DNA of 25,794 bases from an uncultured Dermabacter sp. (GTDB taxonomy: Bacteria; Actinomycetota; Actinomycetes; Actinomycetales; Dermabacteraceae). Below, one piece after another: positions 1 through 6,788 of this stretch. Both the position numbers and the translations under genes were made by a program. Below the pieces are notes generated by a model. It ran no database searches. It had not been told where the DNA came from and saw nothing but the letters and a program-made list of their open reading frames with translations. The DNA lies in NCBI GenBank assembly GCA_947252755.1, contig CAMXWV010000015.1, positions 1 to 25,794 of the forward strand, in the 5' to 3' direction. Every line of letters starts with the position of its first letter. Within the stretch, counting starts at the first letter, position 1.

Positions 1-4
1 GCCC

Positions 5-80
5 GCCCCGTTCGTCTAGCGGCCTAGGACACCTGCCTTTCACGCCGGCAACACGGGTTCGAATCCCGTACGGGGTACCA
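5..80 (+). tRNA. tRNA-Glu (anticodon TTC)
   Basis: Cloverleaf folded by hand. The acceptor stem pairs 5-11 with 70-76, with a G-U first pair. The D stem is 14-17/27-30. The anticodon loop is 37-43 with TTC at 39-41. The T stem is 53-57/65-69 with loop TTCGAAT, and CCA is encoded at 78-80. The anticodon stem (32-36/44-48) has an unpaired U34 against C46 in the middle. The promoter lies upstream of the window. A perfect palindrome at 86-117 probably ends the transcript. Confidence 0.95.
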
Positions 81-85
81 CGCAC

Positions 86-117
86 GAATGACCCGACTCT
101 GCAGAGTCGGGTCATTC
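86..117. terminator. Bidirectional terminator between tRNA-Glu and the SPFH gene
   Basis: Perfect 32-bp palindrome: 86-101 pairs with 102-117, giving a 14-bp stem with a TGCA loop. It starts 6 nt after the tRNA CCA and ends at the stop codon of the convergent SPFH gene (118), so it can serve both transcripts. The bases after it on the plus strand are moderately T-rich. Confidence 0.8.
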
Positions 118-798
118 TCATTCTCGAGGGCTCAGCGAGTCCCGCGGCTCCAGCGTCACCGTGGATCCGGGCGGGAGCGCCTCGAGCTCTCGGATTCGCG
201 CCAGCACCGGAGACTTCTCCAGAAGCTGCGCTGCCGCAAGCCGCGCGCGAGTCGCTTTCACCTCGGCGCGGGCGCGCTCCAGCGCAGTCGTCGACTCCAG
301 CTCCACCACGAGCGCCTCCTCCCGCGCCTCCTGCAGCCGCCGCGGCGCCTGCACATCCTTGACCTGTGCCGCCAGCACCTCAAGGCCCACTGGAGCGGCC
401 GCAGCTCGGGCCGCATCCAGCAGCTCTTCGGCGTTGATGTCCCGTACCAGCACACGCTCCAGCGGCAGGGCCGCCACCAGGTCCCGCAGTGCGATCTGCG
501 CCGCCAGATACACCACGGCCATCGGATCTGCTGAGACCGTTGCCACCGCCACTGGATCGACGGCCCGCACCGTGACAGTCGCGGTCACGGACACGTCGAT
601 GCCCTCCGCTGTGGCGATGGACTGCGGCGCCAGCGTCAGCAGCTGTTCACGGGTGTCAACAACCTGGAACACGTCGCCGATACGCGCAACTGCCCGGCTT
701 GTGAGCAGTTCTGTGCGGCCGCGACGGGTGCGCAGAACAGCCTCGCCTGGAGCCGCTGCTGGGGACAGCAGCCGAACACGGGGTGATGTGAGGACCAT
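118..798 (-). CDS. SPFH/Band 7 (slipin-like) domain protein without a membrane anchor
   Basis: Predicted 226 aa. The start is ATG at 798, preceded by GAAAGG at 8-9 nt spacing; the frame is open further upstream, but that sequence is Arg/Cys-rich and not conserved-looking. Residues 18-155 read as an SPFH/stomatin core: a VFQVVDTREQ strand, then an alternating beta region with TVTVRAVDP, then ALRDLVAALPLERVL and the typical GLEVLAAQVKDVQ segment near 139-150. Residues 155-205 are a charged Ala/Glu/Arg helix that could form a coiled coil. Slipins usually begin with a hydrophobic hairpin that binds the membrane. None is visible here, even in the upstream extension, so the protein is probably cytosolic or peripheral. 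SPFH proteins form oligomeric scaffolds, but the partner is unknown. The gene stands alone on the minus strand. Confidence 0.75.
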   Translation of the reverse strand: MVLTSPRVRLLSPAAAPGEAVLRTRRGRTELLTSRAVARIGDVFQVVDTREQLLTLAPQSIATAEGIDVSVTATVTVRAVDPVAVATVSADPMAVVYLAAQIALRDLVAALPLERVLVRDINAEELLDAARAAAAPVGLEVLAAQVKDVQAPRRLQEAREEALVVELESTTALERARAEVKATRARLAAAQLLEKSPVLARIRELEALPPGSTVTLEPRDSLSPRE

Positions 799-1164
799 AA
801 GAGTGCCTTTCGCACGGGTGACGCAGGGTGTGATGGGGCGCTGCTCGATCGAGCAGCGCGAAAGTGGCTGCCGCCGGGCGGGCCGCGGACATGCGGGGCA
901 CCGGGGTGTCACGCTGCAGCGCTGGCAGGCGATCGCCTGCTGCTCTCTCCAGGATCGGTCCGGGCCGCAGGCATGCCAGCGGATGATCCGCCGGGCGGCA
1001 GCCGATGGGGACTCGAACCCCAGGCCCGAAGGCCATGCCTGTCCTTTTAAGGATGAGCCCGCTGGTCGATATACGGAACGCCATGTCGGAAGACCGCTGG
1101 CGCCGCTGCCCGAGGCGGGCTCACTGAGCATAGGCCGAGCACGGCCATGGGCGCCACTGATTTC
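799..1164. other. Intergenic region with a 22-bp palindrome and a tRNA T-arm-like relic
   Basis: This 366-nt gap holds no convincing gene. It contains a perfect palindrome at 838-859 (GCGCTGCTCGA and its complement) 40 nt upstream of the SPFH start, which could be an operator or a weak terminator. On the minus strand, 1004-1020 form a T-arm-like hairpin (TGGGG, TTCGAGT, CCCCA), preceded by a GGCC-TTCG-GGCC mini-hairpin like the variable arm of a class II tRNA. No matching acceptor or anticodon stem could be folded. Confidence 0.5.
838..859. repeat. Perfect 22-bp inverted repeat
   Basis: Bases 838-848 are exactly complementary to 849-859. There is no T-run on either side, so an operator or cruciform for the SPFH promoter seems at least as likely as a terminator for the gene at 1165-2181. 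No transcription factor can be named. Confidence 0.6.
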
Positions 1165-2181
1165 TCAGCGAAAGTCGGTGAGATCCACTTCCAGCGGGGC
1201 GCGCTCGCCTCGGCGAAACGCGTCGAGCGCTGCCACGAGATCCGCCGCCACATCCTGTGGGCGGGTCTGGCCCGACACATGCGGGGTGATCTGCACCCGC
1301 TCGTGCTCCCAGAGCCAGGAGTCCGCTGGCAGCGGCTCCTCGCTGAAGACGTCCAGCACAGCAAAGCCGACCCGGTCGGCGTCCAGGGCTGTGCGCAGAT
1401 CATCGGTGTTCAGCGTGATGCCGCGGCCCACCGTGATGAACAGGCCGCCGGACATCGCATCCAGGATGGTTGCATCGATGAGCCCGGCGGTGTCAGCGGA
1501 TCCGGGAAGAGCGTTGATGAGCACCGGCGGCGCCGGTTCGGCGCCTGGGCGGGGCCGGCTCAGCTCCGTGAGGAGCTGGGGCACTTCATCGAGCGTTGCG
1601 GCCGCGGAGAATCCGTCGACCGCGCGACCGGGGGTGTTCACCCCCACCACGCGCATACCGAATGAGGTGAGTGCGCGGGCGATGCCCTGACCGATCGGGC
1701 CGGTGCCCAGGATGAGGGCATCCGTGGCAACCGGAGCGGATAGGCGCGGCTCCCATGACCGGCGCTGCTGAGCGTGCACATAGTGGCGGGTGTTCAGCGT
1801 CCAGTTCAGCACCCAGGCCAGTGTGAACTGGCCGATGAGATCCGGCATCGCTCCGATTGTGCGGGTGAGGCGCCCGAAGTGGGCAGCATAGGGAAGGTAG
1901 TCATCAAGGCCGGCGGACATCGTCTGCACCCAGCGGTAGCGGCGCTCGCGGGCACGCGGTGGGAAAGGGAAGCCGCAGAGGCTGTCCGCCCAGGCGAAGT
2001 CCTCAGCGGTCGGTTCCTTGGCCCAGCGGATCTCCAGCCCGATGTCGCGCTGCTCGAGGTCAGTGGCGACGCGTCGGGCGAGGCTCCCGTAGACGAGGAG
2101 GCGTTCGGGCAGGGGTGAGTGCTCATGTGAACTGTCCGGCATGCTCCCCAGTATGGCCGCGTCGACTGGGCGCGGGGTCAC
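1165..2181 (-). CDS. D-isomer-specific 2-hydroxyacid dehydrogenase family protein
   Basis: Predicted 338 aa from a GTG start at 2181, with AGGA 6 nt upstream. A second start, ATG at 2142, has a poorly spaced GGGGAG. The family reduces 2-keto acids to D-2-hydroxyacids, or the reverse, with NAD(P)H. The nucleotide-binding motif GTGPIGQG is at residues 159-166 inside the Rossmann domain. The catalytic set is intact: Arg253 (VGRG), Glu281/282 (FSEEP) and His301 (ITPHVSG). The length is normal. The substrate cannot be told from sequence; the trimmed N-terminal domain resembles the glyoxylate/hydroxypyruvate reductase-like branch. It is divergent from the fur gene, and the two promoters share about 70 nt. 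The next gene on the same strand (SPFH) lies 366 nt downstream. Confidence 0.85.
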   Translation of the reverse strand: MTPRPVDAAILGSMPDSSHEHSPLPERLLVYGSLARRVATDLEQRDIGLEIRWAKEPTAEDFAWADSLCGFPFPPRARERRYRWVQTMSAGLDDYLPYAAHFGRLTRTIGAMPDLIGQFTLAWVLNWTLNTRHYVHAQQRRSWEPRLSAPVATDALILGTGPIGQGIARALTSFGMRVVGVNTPGRAVDGFSAAATLDEVPQLLTELSRPRPGAEPAPPVLINALPGSADTAGLIDATILDAMSGGLFITVGRGITLNTDDLRTALDADRVGFAVLDVFSEEPLPADSWLWEHERVQITPHVSGQTRPQDVAADLVAALDAFRRGERAPLEVDLTDFR

Positions 2182-2213
2182 ACCTGGTCCTGCTGAATGG
2201 ATCTGGTCCTTTC

Positions 2214-2247
2214 CTGGATTCAGTCCAGAAACGGACCTATACTGGAC
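2214..2247 (+). promoter_or_regulatory. fur promoter with overlapping CTGGA/TCCAG operator half-sites
   Basis: A -10 element TATACT lies at 2238-2243. The expected transcription start is at or next to A of the ATG at 2250, so the mRNA is probably leaderless. Three half-sites overlap the promoter: CTGGA (2214-2218), TCCAG (2224-2228) and CTGGA (2242-2246). The first two form CTGGATTCAGTCCAG. GTCCAG at 2223-2228 is also inverted against CTGGAC at 2242-2247. The placement across the core promoter suggests autorepression by the Fur protein, as known for actinobacterial FurA-catalase pairs. Which protein binds is inference. Confidence 0.65.
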
Positions 2248-2249
2248 TC

Positions 2250-2714
2250 ATGACCGCGACGACCACAGCAGCGACCACAGCAGAGAACGCCGCGCGCTGG
2301 GGCGCCGCTCTGCGCCTGGCCGGGCTGCGCGTCACGGCCCCGCGCATCGCCGCGCTGGAGTCGGTGGCCGTGCATCACCATGTTGATGCGGACACTGTCG
2401 CCGCCGATGTGCGCGCCAAGTTGGGCACGGTGTCCAAGCAGACCGTCTATGACGTGTTCTCAGCGCTGAGCGAGGCGGGCCTGGTCCGCAAGATCAGCGT
2501 CAGCGACCGCCGCGCTCTGTACGAGCTGAACCAGCATGACAATCACCATCACCTCGTGTGCCGCATCTGCGAGCGCATCGAGGACATTGATTGCGCAGCC
2601 GGTGAAGCGCCGTGCATCCATCTGGGGGACGGCGAATCCCACGGGTTCGCCGTTGACCAGGCCGAGGTGACGTTCCGGGGCATCTGCCCTGACTGCGCAG
2701 CTCAGCATCACTGA
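2250..2714 (+). CDS. Fur-family metalloregulator (FurA/PerR-like)
   Basis: Predicted 154 aa. The start is ATG at 2250, chosen because the -10 element ends only 6 nt earlier and homologous domains begin about 15 residues in; the reading frame runs open into upstream non-coding sequence. A winged helix-turn-helix spans about residues 20-85, with KQTVYDVFSALSEAGLV as the recognition region. The metal-binding hinge follows: His-rich HDNHHH at 96-101, Cys104-x2-Cys107, and the C-terminal pair Cys146-x2-Cys149 that holds structural zinc in this family. It lies 42 nt upstream of the catalase gene on the same strand. This is the classic furA-kat arrangement in actinobacteria, where peroxide or iron status relieves repression of both genes. 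It could sense iron instead of peroxide; the context favours oxidative stress. Confidence 0.9.
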   Translation: MTATTTAATTAENAARWGAALRLAGLRVTAPRIAALESVAVHHHVDADTVAADVRAKLGTVSKQTVYDVFSALSEAGLVRKISVSDRRALYELNQHDNHHHLVCRICERIEDIDCAAGEAPCIHLGDGESHGFAVDQAEVTFRGICPDCAAQHH

Positions 2715-2756
2715 CCCATCCGTTCCACGACTCTCATCCGCTCTCAGGAGGAATAG

Positions 2757-4214
2757 ATGACCAAGCACGATTCCACAATCCCATCCACCTACGAGAACGG
2801 CGCGCCTCGCGAGTCGGACCGCTTCTCGCTGTCCGTGGGCCATAACGGTCCGCTGCTCCTTCACGACGTTGCACTCGTGGAGAAGCTTGCTCGCTTTGAC
2901 CGTGAGCGGATCCCGGAGCGCAGCCCGCATGCGAAGGGCTCCGGCGCCTTCGGTGAGCTCGTTGTGACCGAGGACGTGTCCCAGTGGACGAAGGCCAAGG
3001 TGTTCCAGAAGGGAGCCCGGACCCCCTACCTGCACCGCTTCTCCACCGTGGCCGGTGAGCTTGGCTCCCCGGACACCTGGCGTGACGTGCGCGGCTTCGC
3101 CATGAAGTTCTACACCGAAGAGGGCAACCTCGACATCGTGGGCAACAACACCCCGATCTTCTTTGTGCGCGACCCGATGAAGTTCCCTGATTTCATCCAC
3201 AGCCAGAAGCGCCTTCCGGACTCTGGTCTGCGCGATGCGCAGATGCAGTGGGACTTCTGGTCGCTGATGCCGGAGACCGCCCACCAGGTGGCCTACCTGA
3301 TGGGTCCGCGCGGCCTGCCGAAGTCCTGGCGCCACATGAACGGCTACGGTTCCCACACCTACATGTGGGTCAACGAGGCCGGTGAGCGCTTCTGGATCAA
3401 GTACCACTTCCACACCAACCAGGGCGTGGAGAACCTGACCAATGAGGAAGCCGACCGCATCGCCGGTGAAGACGCTGATGCTCACCGCCGCGACCTGTTC
3501 GAGGCGATTGAGAACGGCGACTTCCCCAGCTGGGACTTCTTCGTGCAGGTTATGCCGTACGAAGAGGCGAAGACCTACCGTTTCAACCCGTTTGACCTCA
3601 CCAAGGTCTGGTCGAAGAAGGACTACCCGCTGCACAAGGTGGGCACCATCACTCTGAACCGGAACCCGAAGAACCACTTCGCGGAGGTCGAGCAGGCTGC
3701 CTTCAGCCCGTCGAACCTGGTGCCGGGCGTGGGCGTGTCCCCTGACAAGATGCTGCTTGGCCGCGTGTTCTCCTACCCGGATGCTCAGCGCAACCGCCTG
3801 GGCACCAACTTCAACCAGCTGCCGGTGAACGCTCCCGTTGTGCCCACGAACTCCTATGATAAGGAGGGTGCAATGCAGTTCCACCACAGCGGTGACGCCC
3901 CGGTGTACAGCCCGAACTCCTTCGGCCGCGCCTACCAGCAGGAAGACGAGCTCGTCTCCGAAACCGGCTGGGAGGCAGACGGCGAACTGGTCCGTTCCGC
4001 ATACACCCTCCACGCTGAGGATGACGACTTCGTGCAGGCAGGCACCTTGGTGCGCGAGGTCTACACCGAGGAGGAGCGTGCAGCTCTGGTGGAGACCGTG
4101 GGCGGCGCCATCGGCGGCTTTGTTGAGCCGGTGCTGTCCAACGTCATCCAGTACTGGAAGAACATCGATGCTGAGGTGGGCGCCGCAATCGAGCAGCGCG
4201 CTAAGGGCGCCTGA
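2757..4214 (+). CDS. katA: Monofunctional heme catalase
   Basis: Predicted 485 aa, the size of small-subunit (clade 3) catalases, which convert two H2O2 to water and O2 in the cytoplasm. AGGAGG lies just upstream of the ATG at 2757. The distal catalytic His is His58 in RIPERSPHAKGSGAFG, and the essential Asn is in IVGNNTPIFF (130-131). The proximal heme ligand is Tyr340 in RVFSYPDAQRNRLG, preceded by Arg336. An NADPH-binding-type segment (residues about 170-300) and the C-terminal helical domain are present, with no break. It follows the Fur gene by 42 nt and probably shares its transcript. A strong hairpin at 4269-4296 ends the unit. Confidence 0.97.
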   Translation: MTKHDSTIPSTYENGAPRESDRFSLSVGHNGPLLLHDVALVEKLARFDRERIPERSPHAKGSGAFGELVVTEDVSQWTKAKVFQKGARTPYLHRFSTVAGELGSPDTWRDVRGFAMKFYTEEGNLDIVGNNTPIFFVRDPMKFPDFIHSQKRLPDSGLRDAQMQWDFWSLMPETAHQVAYLMGPRGLPKSWRHMNGYGSHTYMWVNEAGERFWIKYHFHTNQGVENLTNEEADRIAGEDADAHRRDLFEAIENGDFPSWDFFVQVMPYEEAKTYRFNPFDLTKVWSKKDYPLHKVGTITLNRNPKNHFAEVEQAAFSPSNLVPGVGVSPDKMLLGRVFSYPDAQRNRLGTNFNQLPVNAPVVPTNSYDKEGAMQFHHSGDAPVYSPNSFGRAYQQEDELVSETGWEADGELVRSAYTLHAEDDDFVQAGTLVREVYTEEERAALVETVGGAIGGFVEPVLSNVIQYWKNIDAEVGAAIEQRAKGA

Positions 4215-4268
4215 TCCGCAGCGTGTTCAGCGCATGAGATCACCACGGTGACCTCAGCACACTGAAGC

Positions 4269-4296
4269 AGCCCGGCCCCATACGTGGGGCCGGGCT
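4269..4296. terminator. Bidirectional terminator between katA and the UspA-family gene
   Basis: Arms 4269-4280 (AGCCCGGCCCCA) and 4285-4296 are perfectly complementary around a TACG loop, followed by TGTTT on the plus strand and preceded by AAGC on the other. It sits between the convergent katA and usp genes. Confidence 0.9.
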
Positions 4297-4326
4297 GTTT
4301 CATGCACGGAGGGCGGCAGCAGTGTG

Positions 4327-4713
4327 TCAGGCGACGAGCAGTTCGCAGGGCGCATCCACCAGCAGCTGCTGAACAGTGGTGCCCAGCAGGTGCGGCGCGA
4401 ACTCGCGGTTGCGCCGCACCGCGATGACCAGCAGCTGCGGGGACTGTTCCGCGGCCGCCTCCAACAGTGCCTGCCCATAGGCCGTGCCCGGCTCAATGGG
4501 GCGCTTCACCACGCTGACTTCCACGCCGGCTGCGCGTACCTTGTTGGCAGCCGCAGCCAGATCATCCTCCGACGCGAACCTGGGGTCAGTGAGCCCCTCC
4601 TGCACCAGATTCAGCAGGGTCACGGGACTGTTGTGCGCTTTCGCCCAGTCGATGCCGGCGCGGATGGCTCGCTCGCCGTCCTCGGTGGGGATGAAGCCGA
4701 TCAGCACGCTCAT
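4327..4713 (-). CDS. Universal stress protein (UspA family), single domain
   Basis: Predicted 128 aa, one Usp domain. The start is ATG at 4713 with AGGAG 6 nt upstream. The fold signature is present: N-terminal strand MSVLIGFIPTEDGERAIRAG, a central EPGTAYGQALLEAA helix, and C-terminal LLGTTVQQLLVDAPCELLVA. The ATP-binding loop (G-x2-G-x9-G-S/T) is only partly kept: the first glycines are replaced in IAVRRNREFAPHLLGTT (97-113), so nucleotide binding is uncertain. Its ATG overlaps the stop codon of plsC (ATGA), which suggests translational coupling. The biochemical role of such proteins varies and cannot be fixed here. Confidence 0.85.
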   Translation of the reverse strand: MSVLIGFIPTEDGERAIRAGIDWAKAHNSPVTLLNLVQEGLTDPRFASEDDLAAAANKVRAAGVEVSVVKRPIEPGTAYGQALLEAAAEQSPQLLVIAVRRNREFAPHLLGTTVQQLLVDAPCELLVA

Positions 4714-5348
4714 GCTCGCTCCTGTTCGGTCAGCGTCTGAATCTCCTGCATGATCCGTTCGGTCATCTGCAGGCGGCGCGCGGCATCACCGCGCACCTCG
4801 TCCAGATCAGAGAAGTCAATGGGATGTCCGAATTTCACGGTGAACCGGTGGAAGCGCGGCCGCTTCGAGCCTTTCACGAACAGGCGCTCCGTGCCGATCA
4901 GACCCACGGGCACCACGGGCGCCCCTGACATCTGCGCCAGCCAGGCCGCTCCCTGCTTGCCCGCGTGCAGCTTGCCGTCCTTCGAGCGGGTGCCTTCCGG
5001 ATACACGTTGAACACCCCGCCTTCGTTGAGGATCTGCAGCGCTGCCTCGAGGGATTTCTTCGCGCTCTTCACGGTTCCGCGTTCCACCGGCACTGAGCCG
5101 GTCTCCTCGAAGAACCAGCGTTTGATCCGCGCGGTGAACCCGGTCTGGTGCCAGTAATCCGCCTTGATGATGAACCGCATTTTGCGCGGCACCACTATCG
5201 GAAGCACGAAGGAGTCAACGTTCGCCAGATGATTCGCAACCAGCAGCACAGGCCCCTTTTTCGGGATGTTCTCTGCGCCTTCCACATGCGGACGCCAGGC
5301 GAGCATGACGAGTGGGCGGATCAGAGTTCGAAGGGGCCGATAGATCAC
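4710..5348 (-). CDS. plsC: 1-acyl-sn-glycerol-3-phosphate acyltransferase (PlsC family)
   Basis: Predicted 212 aa. The start is GTG at 5348, with GAGGA 6 nt upstream; the frame stays open to 5540, but that extension is not protein-like. The family adds the second acyl chain to lysophosphatidate at the inner membrane face. The catalytic NHxxxxD box is Asn39-His40...Asp45 (NHLANVD), and the substrate-binding block is YPEGTRS (116-122). PVVPVGLIGTE (145-154) is the fourth conserved block. There is no long transmembrane segment, only a hydrophobic N-terminus. A very strong Shine-Dalgarno match (AAGGAGG, minus strand 5384-5378) lies 30 nt upstream of this start with no start codon at the proper distance. 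The downstream usp gene overlaps by ATGA. The exact acyl acceptor is inferred from the family. Confidence 0.88.
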   Translation of the reverse strand: MIYRPLRTLIRPLVMLAWRPHVEGAENIPKKGPVLLVANHLANVDSFVLPIVVPRKMRFIIKADYWHQTGFTARIKRWFFEETGSVPVERGTVKSAKKSLEAALQILNEGGVFNVYPEGTRSKDGKLHAGKQGAAWLAQMSGAPVVPVGLIGTERLFVKGSKRPRFHRFTVKFGHPIDFSDLDEVRGDAARRLQMTERIMQEIQTLTEQERA

Positions 5349-5420
5349 AGGATGTCCTCGAGCGCGGGAGTGGGATACCTCCTTACTGTACGTGTCGTCA
5401 GTCAGAAGAGGGAGCCCTTC

Positions 5421-5456
5421 TACAATGAGGTGATCTGTTGAGTCACTGGAGGTTCC
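5421..5456 (+). promoter_or_regulatory. Probable -10 element and RBS of the Gfo/Idh/MocA-like gene
   Basis: TACAAT at 5421-5426 is a good -10 match, but no convincing -35 was found 16-18 nt upstream. GGAGG at 5448-5452 precedes the ATG at 5457 by 4 nt and an in-frame GTG at 5460 by 7 nt, so either codon may start the protein. Confidence 0.45.
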
Positions 5457-6719
5457 ATGGTGGAGATCGTTCGCACGGCAGTGGTGGGCCTGGGCACGGC
5501 CGCGCAGTCTCTGCACCTGCCGATGCTGCTGCGCCGTCACGACCGGTTCGAAACCGTGGCGGTGGTGGACATCTCCGAACGGCGCCGCACCGATGCCGCC
5601 GCGAAGTGGCGGATCAGCGAGGACGCGTCGTACGCGTCAGTGGCTGACCTGATGGCGGCGGTGCGAGCGAAGGACATCGAGGTGGACGCGGTGATCTACG
5701 CTGCGGACGGGCTGCGCGCGGATGATGTTCTGCAGATCATCAAACGGGGGATCCCGGTTCTGCTGCAGCCGCCCGCCGGATACGGCAGCGCGGACATCCA
5801 GCAGATCATCGACTATGAGCGGCTGACCGGACGCTCGCTCGTCATGATGGCGAACACGCAGCTGTATGACCCGTCCCTGGATCGCTTTCTGGAGGACAAT
5901 CGCGCCCGTGATCTGCGGATCCTTGAGTTCGAGACGCTGATGCCGGCCGAAAGCGCGATGTACGCTCACCACCATGTCACCTCCGCCGCGTATGACATCC
6001 CCGCGGAGGTCCGCACCCAGCGCCGCGACGCGCTGGAAGCGGCGGTGCTCGCAGGGGCGGGGGAAGCTTCCACCTCCGCGGATCGCAACCTGTTCGTCAA
6101 AGGGCTGCTCACCGGCATGGCCTATCAGCTCAGCGTGCTGCGCTGGATGTTCGGTCCGCTGACGGAGCTGCACAGTGTGCGCCAGTGGCCCGAGGGAGTG
6201 ATCCCGGGGTCGATCGAAGTGAGCGGGGCCGTGGCGGATGGCGCCCATGTGCGCATCGCCTGGCACTACCTGCCGTTCGCACCGCAGCTGCGGGACTCCA
6301 TTCGGTTCGTGGCGATCCGCCGGCAGGGCCGAATCCAGCTGGCCAGCCCCGCGGATGCTGACGCCCGCTCAACCTACTTCGTCACCCAGCGCGTAGAAGG
6401 GCGAGTGACCGGCACAGAGATCCTGGCGGAGTCTTCTGCCCTTGCCGCCATGCATGAGGCGTTCTACGCATTCGTCGCCAAGGGAGAAACGCCCCGCAGC
6501 GGTCTGGCCGACGCGCTCGCGGACACCGAGCTGGCGCGCCAGCTGCTCGGTGAGCTCGCCGCCGCGGATGGGCGCAGCCTTGACGCCGAGCCTGCGGAGC
6601 CGGAGTCTGCGGCTGAGCCCAAGCCAGAACAGAAACCGGAGTCCCAACCGGAGCCTGACTCTGAGCCTGACGCGGAGCCTGACTCTGAGCCCGACGCGCT
6701 CACCCCTGAGCGGGAGTGA
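5457..6719 (+). CDS. Gfo/Idh/MocA-like protein lacking the catalytic Lys, with Pro-Glu tail
   Basis: Predicted 420 aa. The N-terminal Rossmann fold is clear: VGLGTAAQSLHLPML at residues 10-24, then strand VAVVDIS. Family enzymes oxidise or reduce sugars and inositols with NAD(P) and carry a conserved E-K-P. Here the equivalent place reads PVLLQPPAGYG, so the Lys is replaced by Pro105. The C-terminal alpha/beta domain is present to about residue 370, without the usual downstream catalytic signature being evident. Residues about 376-420 are a disordered-looking tail rich in Glu and Pro (EPDSEPDAEPDSEPDA), encoded by a 24-bp tandem repeat. The protein may bind nucleotide without being an oxidoreductase, perhaps as a scaffold or sensor; that is inference. 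It is monocistronic, divergent from plsC, and ends at a strong terminator. Confidence 0.75.
   Translation: MVEIVRTAVVGLGTAAQSLHLPMLLRRHDRFETVAVVDISERRRTDAAAKWRISEDASYASVADLMAAVRAKDIEVDAVIYAADGLRADDVLQIIKRGIPVLLQPPAGYGSADIQQIIDYERLTGRSLVMMANTQLYDPSLDRFLEDNRARDLRILEFETLMPAESAMYAHHHVTSAAYDIPAEVRTQRRDALEAAVLAGAGEASTSADRNLFVKGLLTGMAYQLSVLRWMFGPLTELHSVRQWPEGVIPGSIEVSGAVADGAHVRIAWHYLPFAPQLRDSIRFVAIRRQGRIQLASPADADARSTYFVTQRVEGRVTGTEILAESSALAAMHEAFYAFVAKGETPRSGLADALADTELARQLLGELAAADGRSLDAEPAEPESAAEPKPEQKPESQPEPDSEPDAEPDSEPDALTPERE
6651..6698 (+). repeat. Two copies of a 24-bp coding tandem repeat
   Basis: Units 6651-6674 and 6675-6698 differ at one base (T/C). They encode the EPDSEPDA repeat in the acidic tail of the Gfo/Idh/MocA-like protein. 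Such repeats can expand or contract by slippage, and the reading frame is kept because the unit is 8 codons. Confidence 0.85.
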
Positions 6720-6752
6720 TTCCGGTCCCACTGTGTCCGAACAGCCCACCAG

Positions 6753-6785
6753 ACACGCCCGGTCACATCAGGTGACCGGGCGTGT
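6753..6785. terminator. Terminator after the Gfo/Idh/MocA-like gene
   Basis: Perfect 14-bp arms, 6753-6766 and 6772-6785, around a 5-nt loop. It begins 33 nt after the stop codon and separates this gene from the nrd control region. Confidence 0.85.
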
Positions 6786-6788
6786 TCT

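Noticed and set aside
1000..1085. Possible complete class II tRNA (Leu-like) on the minus strand
   Set aside because: T arm and variable-arm-like hairpin fold, but acceptor, D and anticodon stems do not; kept only as a relic.
161..1690. 509-codon plus-strand frame rich in Ser, Ala and Arg
   Set aside because: Lies antisense to the SPFH and dehydrogenase genes and reads as low-complexity shadow.
2460..4013. 517-codon open frame antisense to katA and the fur gene
   Set aside because: Shadow frame; crosses two genuine genes and shows no recognisable motif.
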